Shown here: piece after piece, positions 37,191 to 50,275 of the stretch | Layout of the letters: every line of letters starts with the position of its first letter | How positions within the stretch are numbered: position 1 is the first letter of the stretch | Source of the DNA: Gymnorhina tibicen | Lineage: Eukaryota; Chordata; Aves; Passeriformes; Artamidae | Reading direction: 5' to 3' | DNA length: 64,000 nt | Assembly (NCBI GenBank): GCA_013399875.1 | Contig: VXAZ01001670.1 | Coordinates: forward strand, 609,519-673,518 | Notes under the pieces: model-generated | Database searches by the model: none | What the model was told of the DNA's origin: nothing | What the model saw: only the letters and a program-made list of their open reading frames with translations | Translations under genes and position numbers: made by a program

Positions 37191-37769
37191 ACTAACTTGT
37201 ACTGTGGCATGAGAATCAATTGAAGATCTAACATTATTGCAGAATTTGCACTCCATGCTTAGTATTCAGATGACCAATACTGAAGAATGGCAAAGAAAAT
37301 TGTGGTACCAGAGCTGCTTACCATGAATAGATAAGGCTTCATCTAGATATCTAGAAAAGCACATTAGACTTCTGTATCCTCTCATAAACATACACCAGCA
37401 GTTGTACTGGACAGGTATGGGCTTAGCAAACACATTGGTTTGCTCTGGCCACACTGATTGCATGCTCAGAGTTCTTTATGTCAAACACGTCAATCACCTT
37501 CTGTTCAACATAGATACTGCCATCATCATTAGAGTTTCCAAGCAGTTGAAGTGAAAGATTACTTTCCTCTTTTCTTACATTTCTCTATTTAATGTCAGGA
37601 TTTTTTGAGACACTTGCTTGAGTAGCAAGTTACCACAGATTGAGTGTTCATTACTGTCTCAGTTTCAGCAAGGTTAGTGTGCTGTGGCCACAGCAGTTTG
37701 CCTTGGTTGGAACTGTCACCTTAATCTGTGCTGTCCCTGTCTGTTGATCATCTCTGCCTGTCATCTCTC
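37191..37769. other. Unique non-coding sequence, no gene seen
   Basis: Nothing recognisable beyond a 65-codon minus frame. Confidence 0.6.
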
Positions 37770-37870
37770 AACTTGATTTTAGAACAGCATCTCTTTGGGA
37801 AAGCAACCACATCTGCAACATGTTTTAGCCATTGACTAGCATAAGGCAGCTGCAATATGAATAGAGAAAA
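37770..37870 (+). repeat. Ancient L3/MIR-like 3' end
   Basis: CTCAACTTGATTTTAGAACA, CATCTCTTTGGGAAAGCAAC and TAGCATAAGGCAGCTGCAAT, ending with ATATGAATAG, parallels the L3-associated tail ('gattgtaagctctttggggcagggac...tacagcgcctagcacaatgggg...gcaatacaaata'). Confidence 0.45.
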
Positions 37871-39596
37871 AGTTGTCAAAAATTAGGAGAAGCAGAGAGA
37901 GCTCCACTGGCCACAGCAGTGAGCTTTAAAACCCTATATTGTCCAGCTTGATGCATGTCACAGAGGAATCCATTTCTCAACAATGAAGTTCACATTTCAG
38001 TGTGAAGAATTTTGGAGCAAACACTGCTGGCAGTGGTCCACCTAGAAGGTACCAGTCACTTTATTATATAAGGACCAAAGATAAAATTAGATTGGAACAA
38101 TGTGAAGCATCTTCTAGAGCACAATGACTCACATTCACACGAGACTGTTAAGATGGAACACAGACGTGGAGAGTGTAAAAACAAGGCTGCAGTAAAAAGT
38201 ACATCTCCAGATTCTTTTGCTGAAAATATAGAGAAAACTGAAGAGCTACGGGCACATTAGTGATCTCCAACTTACTGCTGTAGGCCACAGAAATTAATGA
38301 AACAAAGCAGATAATAATATTACCTCCTTCCCTAAACATTGCTAATCAGCAGAGAGAATTCATGGGGAAAATTATGACAAAAGAAAGACTAAATATTCCT
38401 AAGAGAAGTCTCAGGAGAAACTACTCAGAAGGTGAAACCCCTTCCTGTAATGACATGTCAGCTCACACAGAGACCCCAGGCTGCCTTATTCATACATTCC
38501 AGCTTAGCACAGGCTGGAAAATATGGGATTCTGTACAATTCTACCACTCAGAAACAGTGTGTCATTCTCGTTGTGGTATACACAGAATGAGAGAGGTGAG
38601 TAGATCTGTCTGTCTGCAAACATCTGTTCTCCTCCCTCATTTCAACTTCTAATGAAGGAAGCAACATTGCTGATCCTCCCTTCAGTTCATTCTCTATCTG
38701 TGTAACTGTTGCACAGCCTTGCTCATCAACTCACGGAACCAAGGAAAGACAGACCATTTTTTGTTTCCACTCTGGTATTATCAACTTGAGTCCATACCAA
38801 CTCATGTCTTATAATTCATCAGAAAATGGTCCTTGAAATAATTGCTAGGCCCTAACTGATGTCAGTGCCTACAGCAAATATTGTCAGGAGGCACTTCCCA
38901 GGCACTGTCAACACCTCTCAGTAAATATGTTCAGAAGCTGTCTCCCAGCCCTGCTGTGAAGAGCTGTCAAAGTACGTGGTCTGATGCTAGCACCCAACTG
39001 CTGTCACCTCACAGCACACCTGGTCAAAGCCACTTCCTGATGGCTGTTGATGCCAGCCAGCCATCCAGGTCACTTGTCTGTACTGGTGGTAACATGAAGA
39101 AAGTCACAATGCAATTTGGCTTCCACAACAGCAAAACCTGATCTCTATAACCTCATCTCACAACCAGCAAGCACATTATTCTGTACCATGGCCTAGGATA
39201 GCAAGGAATCCCTGCAACACATGGGAGTTACAGTGCTGTGTACCAGTGAAATCCAGCAGTTTTATCCAAGTCAGCAAGTAAAAACACCACTACTGAAACA
39301 AGGTGGATCTCACTGCCATGAGATTTTGCCTCTGCCATACTCAGGTGAAGATTCCATTCTTAAGATGTCTCTTCTCCCTTGATGTACCTTCTTTTCTATG
39401 GTTCACTGTAAGCAACACTTCTCACTTTTGATTTCAAATAATCATCTCATCCCTACTTAGTCACAAATTAGTCAAATTGTACATATTTAGTTTGTTCATT
39501 TAAATCCACATAGAACTGTCTGGCTCCCTTAGAAGATGTACAAGGCAAAGAATACTTTTAGTGAAAGAAGAAAATGACAGATTGTGCCTCCATGTC
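37871..39596. other. Unique non-coding sequence, no gene seen
   Basis: Short frames only: 38362-38652 (96 codons) and 38881-39141 (86 codons), with ordinary composition and no recognised domain. Confidence 0.6.
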
Positions 39597-39622
39597 TGTG
39601 TGTGTATATATATACACACACA
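39597..39622. repeat. Perfect 26-bp palindrome from TG/TA/CA repeats
   Basis: (TG)4 (TA)5 (CA)4 is exactly self-complementary, a simple-repeat-derived cruciform-prone sequence. Confidence 0.9.
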
Positions 39623-40787
39623 TACACTGTATGTTCTGGCACATGGTAGGGTGTATTTACTGTATGAGGCCATATGTTTGAAGAATTAGAACAGAGGAAA
39701 AAAGCCAGTTTCTGAATGTTATATGTCTAGTTTACATACTGTCAAATAAATTCTAAATATATGGGAAACACAGTTCAGGAGATTCATAAGGACAGGCAAT
39801 CATATATAAAGATCAGTGAATGTTCAGGAGTCAGATTTACAAAGAAAGAAGGTGGAGCACTTCTAATGTCTATGAGGACATATCACTGCTCCTGCCTTTT
39901 CAGCTTTAAAAAAAACCCTCTCATAAAAATCTGAGCATGCCAAATGTAGCAGAAGCATTATCATAATCCTTGCATCATGTGTGGATCTACTGGAGTAAGT
40001 TTCCACTTCCAGTGGTGGAATCACTGAGCACTCTAATCATGTAATACAAATATGTCTATAGAATACTTGATGTTTTGTGTGCAAGTGTAAATATGTTCAA
40101 TAGATGAAAACACTGTGAGTTAAAAGGCTTTTTCTACCTAATAGAAAACAGCATAACAAGAAGAATTAGCTGAGTGCTGGAAAATGAAGCAAGATAAATT
40201 ATGAGAAAATAGCACTTAATAAATTCCAATGACTTTGAATATGTATATTATGCTTGTAATCAGAAGAGATTTAAATTTTTGAAGTGTGTTACCTACATCG
40301 ATGCTTTCATACCCTTTGCTACTTGTTGTTTTGAGGCTTCTTTTATTCCTTTCTTACGTCATTATGGGTCAGAAATAGCCACATTTTGTGACACTTCCTC
40401 CTTTTCACCAGAGTTTAAACTGAAAGAGGAGAGTCTAGTTCTTCGACAGCAACAGCCAAAGGCTATGGCCACAATTACTTGTGCTCATTTATCTACGTCA
40501 AGTCTTGCCTTGTGAACTCATCATTACAACAAAGACTTGGGGAAATGGTATCCCTGGGGAAATAGTAACTGGATCTCCTCTTTAGGATTTTTAGGTATAT
40601 AGAGAATTAGACATATTCTTTTCAATGGATGCAGCACCTTGTTTGGAATCTCCTAATGTACTTAATTACATAGCACCATTGTGAAACTACCAGCTCTCTG
40701 ATTTTGCAAAGTTATTCTATTAATCAGACAGGTGTGAATAATTCAGGTTACTAGAGAACAATTACATTCATTTTAGTCTAGCAAACT
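39623..40787. other. Unique non-coding sequence, no gene seen
   Basis: AT-rich unique DNA running up to the CR1 insertion. A 78-codon frame at 40279-40515 has no recognisable features. Confidence 0.6.
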
Positions 40788-41405
40788 ATCACAGAATCAC
40801 AGAATACGGTAAGTTGGAAGGAACCCATAAGGATCCTTGAGTCAAACTCCCAGCCCTGCACAGCACCATCCCCAAGAATAATACCCTGTGCCTGAAAGCA
40901 TTGTCCAAATGCTTCTGGAATTCTGTCAGGCTTGGTGCTGTGACTCTGGGGAGCCTGTTCCAGTGCCCAACCACCCTCTGTGTGAAGAACCTCTTCCTCA
41001 TATCCAACCTAAACCTTCACTGACACAACTTCAGACCATTCTCTCACGTCCTGTCACTGGTTACCCAGAGATCAGTGTGTGCCCCTCCTCTTCCCGTCAC
41101 AAGGAAGTTGTAACTGCAATGAGGTGTCCCCTCAGTCTCCTCTTCTCCAAGCTGAACAGACCAAGTGGCCTCAGCAACTCCTCATACAGCTTCCCTTCAA
41201 GGCCCTTCACAATCTTTGTGGCCCTCTTTTGGATGCTTCCCAATAGCCTAAAGTCTTTTTTATATTGTGGTACCGAAAACTGCCCCCAGCACTTGAGGTG
41301 AGGCTGCCCCAATGCAGAGCAGGGCAGGACAATCCCCTGCCTTGCCTGGCTGGTGATGCTGTGTCTGATACCCTCCAGGACAGAGCTGGCCCTCCTGGCT
41401 GCCAA
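40788..41405 (-). mobile_element. CR1 LINE, 5'-truncated, inactive
   Basis: The minus-strand 3' end is the octamer repeat seen on the plus strand as two copies of ATCACAGA (40788-40803), the hallmark of avian CR1 termini. Minus-strand frames carry pieces of the reverse-transcriptase C-terminus: LFSLEKRRLRG in the frame at 41097-41405, and RKRFFTQRVVGHWNRLPR with APSLTEFQKHLDNA in the frame at 40789-41007. The two lie in different frames with stops between them, so the element is frameshifted and dead. A full CR1 is several kilobases, and only the last ~620 bases remain, as is usual for target-primed insertion. Sequence style (AGTTGGAAGGAACCCATAAG near the end) suits a CR1-J/Y-like avian subfamily, but the subfamily is inferred from memory. 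No target-site duplication is evident. Confidence 0.95.
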
Positions 41406-41689
41406 CTATGTCAGTGAAGGGTTTAATTGTATATCAAATCACTATTTTCTCTTCAAAAATGTCCTAACACCACAGATGCTTTAATAAGTGAACCTAAAAC
41501 CAAGGCTCTTCATGAATAGATTAGCTCTGCTTCTTTCATGGAAACACATTCTTACATCATGATAGCACTAGGAATCAATTATACAATGTACTTCATTATA
41601 CTTCAATTAACTCTTGCCTACAAAATATCTCTGTAGTCTTGGCAGGCCTCATTTCCCAAACCCCTAGCCACTGAAGCTTTGTGAAACCT
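41406..41689. other. Unique sequence between CR1 and an older repeat
   Basis: Nothing recognisable in it. Confidence 0.6.
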
Positions 41690-41870
41690 AAAATCTGTTC
41701 CCATTTCAGTACCTCAGTTTCACTTCCTTTCAAATATGAGGATGGTAACATTGGTATCTACCTCAGAGGGATTCTGAGGATTAATTCTCAGATGACTTGA
41801 AATTACCTGAACTGTGATATGTGGGTAGAAACTATGATTTATTAGCAGATGTTGCTATTACAGTGACAAC
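41690..41870 (+). repeat. Ancient L3/MIR-type remnant
   Basis: GTACCTCAGTTTCACTTCCT, AATATGAGGATGGTAACATT and ATCTACCTCAGAGGGATTCT, then GAGGATTAATT, match 'cctcagtttcc...aaatggggataata...acctacctcatagggttgt...gaggattaa' in order. Confidence 0.65.
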
Positions 41871-42882
41871 TTCCTACATTTTAAAATCTCACATTTTTGT
41901 GTGAAAGTAAAAAGAAAGAGAAACACCTCTTGGTTTCTACATCAGGACTTAGATTTTGATTTGATTTTAACCTTCAAGATTCTTTTAACTTTATTGTGCA
42001 GGGAAAGAAGATTGAGAGCAGGGACTGGAGAAGCATCTGAAATTCAGAGAGAACCTCTTCTCTGTCTTCCTGCTTAATAGCTTCTTTAGACCTGCAGTGC
42101 TGACCCCCTATTACCCATCAGTATGGTATTTGCCCCACCAGTTCGAAGTGTGCTGAGCAAGTAGAGTCTCAGCTGGCAAAGGCAGGACTTGATACATAAT
42201 GTGAAACAAACAGCAACAATGACAGGACAAAAAGGACTTTGACAGAGAAAGATTGATGGTGACAAATGGAGAAGTGTCACAAAGCCAGCCTCATGCTTGC
42301 CAAACTCCAAAGCCACATTTGTCATCTGTGGCACTTTTTCCCTGGTGCAGGCTGCTTGTCAATGGGACTAGTTCAAGTGTTCAGCAGGTGAAGAGATGTG
42401 GAGGTGAAGAAGTGAAGACATCATTCTTCATTACTCACTTCAGAAAGGGGGAAATGAAAATAAGAAAGTTGACCACAGTACAGTCTTGATTAATTACCAG
42501 GCTTGTCGGTGACAGTGAAAGCCAGAGGAGAGTGAATTTTATTGCTATGAACACACAGAGCAAATACAAGTTCCCTGAGAACCATCAGTTCAATGAGGCA
42601 AGCATTAGTGTCTGGATCCTGAAGTCCTGCAGGCTGAAAACACAGACCTGCACAGCCACCCAGCTCCTCTTCACTCCACATTGCTGCTCAGGGCCTCAGA
42701 CCTTTTTGCTGGGCAAATCTCATGGACTGGCAGTAGCTTTGGCCTTACAGTAAGCAATATGTTGCACGTGGTTACCAATACGCATGTTGCATCTACAGAC
42801 TGTGAGAACAACTGTTGAGTAAAACTGGAATGGTTGCAGAGGATTTAAATACTCCCAAAGTGCAAATCACATGAAATTGTGA
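41871..42882. other. Unique non-coding sequence, no gene seen
   Basis: Open frames of 63-82 codons overlap on both strands at 42086-42753. None is recognisable. Confidence 0.6.

Positions 42883-42905
<23 letters not shown>
42883..42905. repeat. Poly(T) run, 23 bases
   Basis: Longest homopolymer in the window. No retroposed gene copy is recognised to its left (the body of a minus-strand insertion), so it is treated as a simple repeat. Confidence 0.9.
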
Positions 42906-42913
<8 letters not shown>

Positions 42914-45900
42914 CTGATATCTATCCTAAAAGTAGACAAAGAATTTGTTTGGAAAACCTGACTTTATTGGTAAAGTGGCCAATACCTAATCTCTCCTTAC
43001 ATGTTACTTAAAATAATTTAAGTGCAATTATGTTAGGAAAGCAGCTCAGTTAAAAAACCATTATGGGTCTCATGTACACTTAGTGTTCAAGAAAAAATGC
43101 TGAGTTTTCCTTCCCTAATTTCCAACCCTGTAAACTCAACCAACCTGTAAACTCAGTCTGTGATCTAAAGTCTATACCCTTTCAACTCACATATCATCTG
43201 AAATAAAGAATGTACTTTTGGACTTCATAATCAATCCTATAAAAACTTGTAAGCCATGAAAGATGATGCATCTCTTTTCTCTGAAAGTTCTGCTGACTTT
43301 AATAGAAGTGAAAAATACTTCAAATGCATCTTCATTTCTACATCCTGCGCTTCTAATTCTGCAATCACAAAGGATTAAAAATTGTGCCTATTATTATTTG
43401 AGCAAATAGGCTTGAGATCATATTCCAACAGGTTTCAATCACTGTGGCAGCTACTGAAAACCACTTGTCCCATATTCATTAGTAGTAAAATTGCTTTGAG
43501 CAGTGGTTGAGTGGAGACTAGAGCCACTGATGGCAATTACTGTTAAAATACAGTTCACTTTCCCAGTACACACTAACCATGGGCCTTTGCAGTACGCAGA
43601 ATAAGGACTCTGACACAGAGGACCTATACTATGAACAATTTTTTTACACAGTGCCTGAAAGAAGGAAGATTTCCTTAGCTTAAAGACAAGTATTCAAAGG
43701 TCTTAATAGTTTTGGGGGGTCTAAAATGCATACCTACCAATGTGGGCTCTCTCAATCTCCTCCCACCCTGTCATCTCCACCTGAGGAGTTAGGCACAAAG
43801 ACATCCAAAAAGTGAACTCTGCAAACATCCACTACAGCAAAGTTGGCGGCACTTCTGGGTACACATGAGAGCAGAGTAGAAGACCTCTTAGTAAAATTTC
43901 ACCAGAAAATGCAGATACAGTGTCCCAGGCAGCCATGCTGCCTACGCAGAATTTTCAGTATCTTTTAAGCTCTACTTTTAACACCAAAGTGCTTTTGTGG
44001 ATACCAACCACAACCTTTTGCCAGTGAGACTTTTCACCAGCCTATTCACAGAATATTTCACAACCTTCAATGTATGTATCCTCCCAAAATGTCAAGGATA
44101 TAACTAAGTCATGTCACATTACAGTATGACCTAAAAATAAAGAGGTGGATGGAGGAACGTCTTCCAGAAAGCCATAAACCAGCTGTATCCAAGCTTCATT
44201 AGAGTCAGGAGCAGCACATCTGGAAAGCACTGTGTCTCTGCTAAAAGGCAGAGACCAAAAGCTTTACATGGATAACACAACACTGCTGCGAGGAGAACAG
44301 CACCTATCTCTGCACAGATCTGTTCCACACATTACAGGGACTCCACACGTGGAGCTGGGCCAGTGCACTCTGCACCATGCTCTGCTGTGCAGCACAGAAA
44401 GGCCAGTCACTGCTCAAGGTCGCTTCATTCATCTACAGGAAGTATGGAAAATGTGCAAAACCTAAACTCCTAAAAATGGCATCACTTTCATCTCCCTGCT
44501 CCCCCCTGCCCTGATTGTCATGTTAAAAATGGTCCCATCTCTTCAAAACATAAACACTGTCACCCTCAAAGCATGCATGTTTTCTCAGGAAAAATGAGTC
44601 ACTTTCTAAGTAAAGGTAAAACTTCCTTCAGAATCTTTTAAATGTTTTCATGCAAACCTGAAATACCTATTTTATCAGGGTTTCTCACTAAGCAGGTGGT
44701 TCAAATTCCAGAAAAGGAAAACTGTATAGATTTGTACCTTTTTTAAAATGGTTTAATTTCACCTGGTTCTAAATTGCAGCTCAAGGTGCAGAAAATACGT
44801 ACTACTACTAGGGCCTGTCTTTTCCCTGACACTGTTCATTGATCCCACATAATGAAAGCCAACTTGAAAGACTGTTCTGTTTTGCATCCGTTTTTCATGT
44901 TCACTGGCTCTCAGCATCCCTCACTGCAGCTGGCACCTCAGTTCAGCTCCACAGATCTGCCCCCCCACCATCAATTCCACTCTGAAAGCACCTAAATCTG
45001 CTCTCAAGCAAAGAAAAAGAAATGTACCTGCAAATGCCTGAGTAGCTTTCTCCTTCACCCCTCCTTGCAGGTATCCATAATTTGTCCTTCCCAGGTAAGC
45101 CTCCAAGTTATAGCCACTATCCTTCTTCCTGGCCTGACAATGAAGCCTGACAACACTTTCTCTCAATCATCTGAAGCTGTCAGTCATTATGACTGACACA
45201 CCAGCTCACAGCTTGAACATATTACACCCACAGGAATCCCACTGCTGTCTAGGCTACACAGTGATAGCTTCTGACCAAGCTTTCTAAACCAGGTCTGGAC
45301 AAAGGGTCTGAGGCAGAAAAATACAACAGATGTGCCACCACCAGGCTGGCACTCCCCTATACCCTATGTCCATCTCACAGCTCCAGAGCAACAGCAGGAA
45401 TGAGATTTAGATCACAAGATTACTGAGGCAGAAACTGTATATTTTATTATGTACAAATTCAACACACTGTATGACACATCTTTATCTTTGTGCTTGAGCT
45501 AATAGAGAACTTCCATCAATGGAGAGGAGTTATGATACATCTGAGAGACTCTGATTCAAGCTGTTAGAGGAAGCCATATACAAATCCACAGTTTATCAGA
45601 CAAGGGAAGACCTTCCTACCTTTTGCCCCAGTGCTCAAACCAAGTGTTTCAAATGTTGGAAAACACTTTCAGTTCTTCTCTATTATTCTTCCATCTGTGC
45701 AGCTGATAATACAGTCACAATTCAAAGCGGAAAGTGAAAATTGCTGAAGAAACCAAAAACACTATGTTGTTTCAATTGCCCAAAAATGAATGAGAAATAC
45801 TAGATAAGGTACAAGAAAGACCTTCCGCTTTAAAAATAAACTATGATTACAGAGATCATAGTGTTTGACAGAAGAAGGTAAAGAAGTTCTGGAGAAATTA

Positions 45901-48559
45901 TATGGTGAACTTATTCTTAATCCTGGGGCTTAAACAGGATGATGTTTCCATACCCTGCTGCCCTATGTCTCTTCCATGCTGAGTAGGCATAAACTCTGAG
46001 TGCTCTTTGCACTGGGTTGACAAACTCCAGGGAACACAGACTGAAAGAGAAATGAATCCCCTACATTAAATACCCACGAAAGTAACATCAAAGTCTTGTC
46101 ATTTATATGTGCTCAGATGTTTATTCCCTCTCTGCTTAGGCTGGTAAAAAGTATGGATCAGATGCTTAATCTTTTCAACAGCCACCTAACACTAGAATCA
46201 ATACTGCCAAACACCATGGGTTGTTCCTCATTAATACCCTTACATCAGTAGTGTCTCTGATTTAACGTACTTTTAATGGCTTTGAACATTTGATCTATAC
46301 ACTTCACTTCCCTAAACAGAAAGAAACAAACATCTCTTGACATACTGTACGAAGTGTGCATGGGCTATGAAACCAAAGAAGCAGAGCAAACACTGGGGCA
46401 GTGGCTGCAGACAGTCACACTCATCACTGGACTTAGGTCTTTAATTAACAGACAAAATTTCACCATTTCAGCAGATAAGTGGTAGTGACAGGAAAGGCAT
46501 CGTGCTCTTGCAGAAAGGAGAGAATGAGAAAGAGAACAAGAAAGAGAGTAACTTTCATGTTATTGCTCATGTTTAAGGAGTAGTTTGGAGTGCTATAAAC
46601 ACAAGGAGCAAAAAGGTTCTGATTTTTCATCTTTGGGGACTGTGCTAAAAAAGCTTGGACTTGTCTTTTTTAGGGATTGTGCAAAATCCCCTCCACTTTT
46701 GTCCTAATGCTGTGTCACACAGCATGGAAGTATTTCTGCTGGACATCACATGGTAGTACCAGGTGAATATGCAACTTCACAGGATACTCTGGGGCCTCAT
46801 GTGATAAGCTGATGGTGTGACCACGTAAGACAAGCAGCTGTGGGTAGATGGATTGTCCTAGTGTATAAACACTAAAAGGGATCCACAGAAAAAAAAAATG
46901 CCACTCAGATCCAGCCCCCTCAGAACTACTCAGTGGCTGTTGGTTATACTCTCTATGTGTGCATGTGTATATATTAATAGTTGTATATGCACGCACACAC
47001 ACAAAGACATATAATCTCTACTCAACAATTTCCAGAAACTAATTACAGCCTTGACAGGGTGGGTCTTGCATCCTGATAAACTGCACAGCCACAACCCATA
47101 TATATTTCACCAAAATGTATCTCCGGATTACTATGCTTGTGGTCACAGCTCAGTGAAAAGCACTCTCCTCTAAAGGATGACAAACAGCATCCTCACAGTT
47201 TTTAGACTTTTGCTCTTATGACTGCATCCTAGCAGCTTATCATGTGTTTCCACACCTGGGGTCTCCATGGAAATTCCTCAGCACCTGGTGACTGCTAGAA
47301 TTTAGATTTCACTGTGATAGAGACCAGCTCTGCATTTCCACGGGAGCTTTCCTCTCTGCCTCTAATAATCAGCACAGACATTGCTCTATGGAACAACTCA
47401 GAAGGGCAAGATGACAATGCATTGTTCTCCCTGCAGCTTGGCCTACCCATCACCTTACCTTAGCTCAGTAATTTTGTTCTGGCCTTACTGTGACTGCCTT
47501 CTATATAAATACATCTTTCACCTTCTACCTTTGCTTCAGGTGCTATTTAGACAACATAATATTTCCTTCCCTGGGGAATATGGGGGGATGGGAAGGTGGC
47601 AGACCCTTGCCTCTAGGAGAGTGGTACATCACACTCAGAAATCACATGGGGATTTTTTCTAACTTATTATCATCTGTAACTCAGCTGATTCTTCTCTTCA
47701 GTCTTTGATTCTGTCAGCGTCATTTGTTTCCCCTACACAGACATGTACCTCTCCCTCACGTAAAGAATACAAGACAGAGGTGGTAAGAGGAAGAGGAGGA
47801 AGGCAGGGCATATTTGTTCCATAATAGCATGAGGAAGGTGTGCGGGGGATGGAGTAGGGCTAGTGCTATCATCCAGTAATCACAGCTCAGGGAGAAAAGC
47901 TTGCACTGCAAGGTGTGAAACATCTTTGGAATGTGATTTTCACTTGATAACCAGATTTTCTTTCATATTCTCTTCCTTTTCCCAGTTCCTCTTGCCAACC
48001 TGTAACACATGGGAGTATTTTCCTTCTATTAAAGGGGAGTTTATCTCCCATTCTTGCACTGAAATAAAAACAAACACATGAAAAAAAACTCACGAAGAAC
48101 ATTCTTAAAATCCAGCTAGAATAGCTCAAGAAAGCAGCTAACAAAAATTGGATCAAATAGGAGACAGAGACAGAGGGCTTCTGGTCTCTCAGAATCCTTT
48201 TGGATTTGCTGCATGGTCGCCTTCTGTAGTAAGTGTCCTTGGGAGAGTTTGCAGCCTGCTGCTCTCCAGAATTTAGAAGGGAAAACTTGAAATACCTATA
48301 TTTCTTACCTGTGTAACAACCCTCACTCATTTTAATGTATGAAAGCCTGTGGGACTCAGTATCAAATGCACTCTACAAGGAAGTGTGCTGTGGCAAAAAG
48401 GGGTATTCAAAGGGTCAGTACAGTGGAAAGTGTGGAAAACCTGAGAATACAAGGCAGCAGCCCATTACCATGCTCTACTAATGGTAGCTCAGCCACTATC
48501 TCACAAAAGGGTGGGAAGGAAGAGAAAACCCTGCTGCTGTTCACACAAATAGCAAACAT
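42906..48559. other. Unique non-coding sequence, no gene seen
   Basis: A long stretch without recognised genes. Open frames reach 147 codons (minus, 47887-48330) but look like random translation. A purine-rich patch lies at 46515-46550, and a CA/TA-rich patch at 46960-47015. A worn L3-like phrase near 43290 (GACTTTAATAGAAGTG) was not convincing. Confidence 0.55.
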
Positions 48560-48765
48560 GGTCTGGTAGCATGGGGCCTAGGCTAGTGGTTAGGAGACGT
48601 GGTCTTATTCCCAGCCATGCCTCTCCTCTCCAGTGGAACGTCCATCACACTTATACTCTGAAATTCAATTTCTCCATCTATATAATGGGCATATATTGGC
48701 TCTCTTCCATAAAACACAAAGATCCACAGAAAACTGCTGGATAAGTGCTAATTATTGTTAAAAAT
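48560..48765 (+). repeat. Ancient L3/MIR-type remnant
   Basis: CCTAGGCTAGTGGTTAGGAG, TTATTCCCAGCCATGCCTCT, TTCAATTTCTCCATCTATAT and AATGGGCATATATT, then GGATAAGTGCTAATTATTGT, follow the L3/MIR order 'ctagtggttagagca', 'ttcccagctctgcc', 'tcagtttccccatctgtaaaatggg' and 'taagtgctaattatta'. Start and end are both recognisable. Confidence 0.7.
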
Positions 48766-49072
48766 GTGATTCTGTCCTAACTCCTTCAGACATACTAGCA
48801 GCAGCTTGGAAAATGAACAGTGCAACCTCAGTAACGATGATCATCCCAACAGCACTGGTATGTTTAGCTCTGTATAAATCAGGCCTGGCAGCTTGATGAG
48901 TTGCAAGGAAGGCGATATTACGTCTCCAGAGGAATGGACAAGTGCTGACAGCTCACCAAGGCTTCCTCTGCATAGACACTAAGCAGCTTTCTGCAAATGC
49001 TCAAGCTCCCGTGAGAGGAAAGAACAGTAGGAAGAGAGGGAAAGAAAAACATTTTGTAAACTTTTTTCTCAA

Positions 49073-49093
49073 TTTTTTTTTTTTTTTTTTTTT
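49073..49093. repeat. Poly(T) run, 21 bases
   Basis: Direct observation. It lies just before a candidate conserved block. Confidence 0.9.
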
Positions 49094-49139
49094 ACTTCTG
49101 CTGCTATTCTTTCTCCCTCCCCAGCTCCTTTTTATTACA

Positions 49140-49330
49140 AATTAAATAATTACTGGGCTGTAGCCCAAAACACTGAAGATTTCACATCTTGTTTGGTCTA
49201 ATTATATCAGTCGGCCTGACAAAATGGTTTCATCAATGGAATTGCCTTGCAAGAGCTCCAGCTAATCAATTCTTTGACACTTAATTAAGAACTCTGCTGG
49301 CCTGTGAGGATTCAGGGAAGCGGGGGGAGG
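49140..49330. promoter_or_regulatory. Candidate conserved non-coding element
   Basis: A unique block rich in homeodomain-type cores: TTAAATAATTA, GTCTAATTATATCA, GCTAATCAATTC and CTTAATTAAG. The sequence CAGTCGGCCTGACAAAATGG keeps a CpG. Such mixtures are typical of developmental enhancers, but no alignment is available here. Confidence 0.3.
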
Positions 49331-50221
49331 GGAGGGAATGTTGGGCAACAGAGTATCTGTAGAGTGCAGGTTGTTAAAAACTCCTGGCGCAAATGGACCT
49401 CCACTTCCTTCACTGTCCCTACTTTAATATTGCCTCACACTTCATCCGTCTCTCTAACCACTTGCTTCAGCTGGGTTTTTTAATTACTTTAATCTTACTC
49501 CTGCCACCAGTAATGGCTTCAAAACACCTCTAGGGCCTTAGATTTACTTTCAGACAGATGTTTCCAAAGCAGGCAGCAGCAGAGAGCCTCAAAGCATAAC
49601 ACTTCAAGCTGAAAGTGCACCGGACCTCAAACACTAAGCAGCCTGAGGTTCGGGCAGCATGTGGAGAAGAGATCTGTGCAGATAAGACAAGCTGCCATTG
49701 TGAGAGGAACCCAGAGCAGGTTCACTTCCCCTGAGCCAGTACCCACCCTGACAGTGCCTGCATGGCTTTTCTGGCTGCAGGGTAATGGCTTTCTTTTGAA
49801 AAACTCTGCCAAGCAATCTGGGGATCACCCAGCAGTGCAAATTGTGATCTAGGTCTGCAGCAAGAAGACAGTAGTTTTTCTTTTGAATGACCAATGCACT
49901 AAATTCAGACCTTATGTTGGTTTTCCTGATTGTACAGGCTTTCATCTGGCTAAGGGAGAACAGATAATGACCATTCTGGCATAAAGTTAGAAAAGAACAT
50001 ACAAAGTATCTGATCTAGGATAAATATTTCCATCTACTGCAAGGTTAACACTATTTTTTCTTAATAGTTCAACACCAGCAATATGAATTTAACCTGTAAA
50101 GTACATTGTATCGTTTGGTGGCAGTGTGTTTTTATTTGGCCCAGATCAGAAATTAAAGAGTGAGCTACTTAAAAACTGTACCATTTAAGAAAGAAAAGTG
50201 GCCTTTATAAACAACATAAAT

Positions 50222-50275
50222 TTGAAAAAACAAAACAAAAAAACCAAACCCACACAACAAAACAGCAAAACCAAA
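50222..50275. repeat. A/C-rich low complexity
   Basis: GAAAAAACAAAACAAAAAAA is followed by CCAAACCCACACAACAAAAC. Degenerate (CAAAA)n. Confidence 0.7.

Noticed and set aside
42883..42905. Poly(T) considered as the tail of a minus-strand processed pseudogene
   Set aside because: No recognisable gene-derived sequence lies on the side where the body should be, and no target duplication was seen.
47887..48330. 147-codon minus-strand frame with Tyr/Lys/Ser-rich sequence
   Set aside because: Chance length, overlaps plus-strand frames, no homology recognised.
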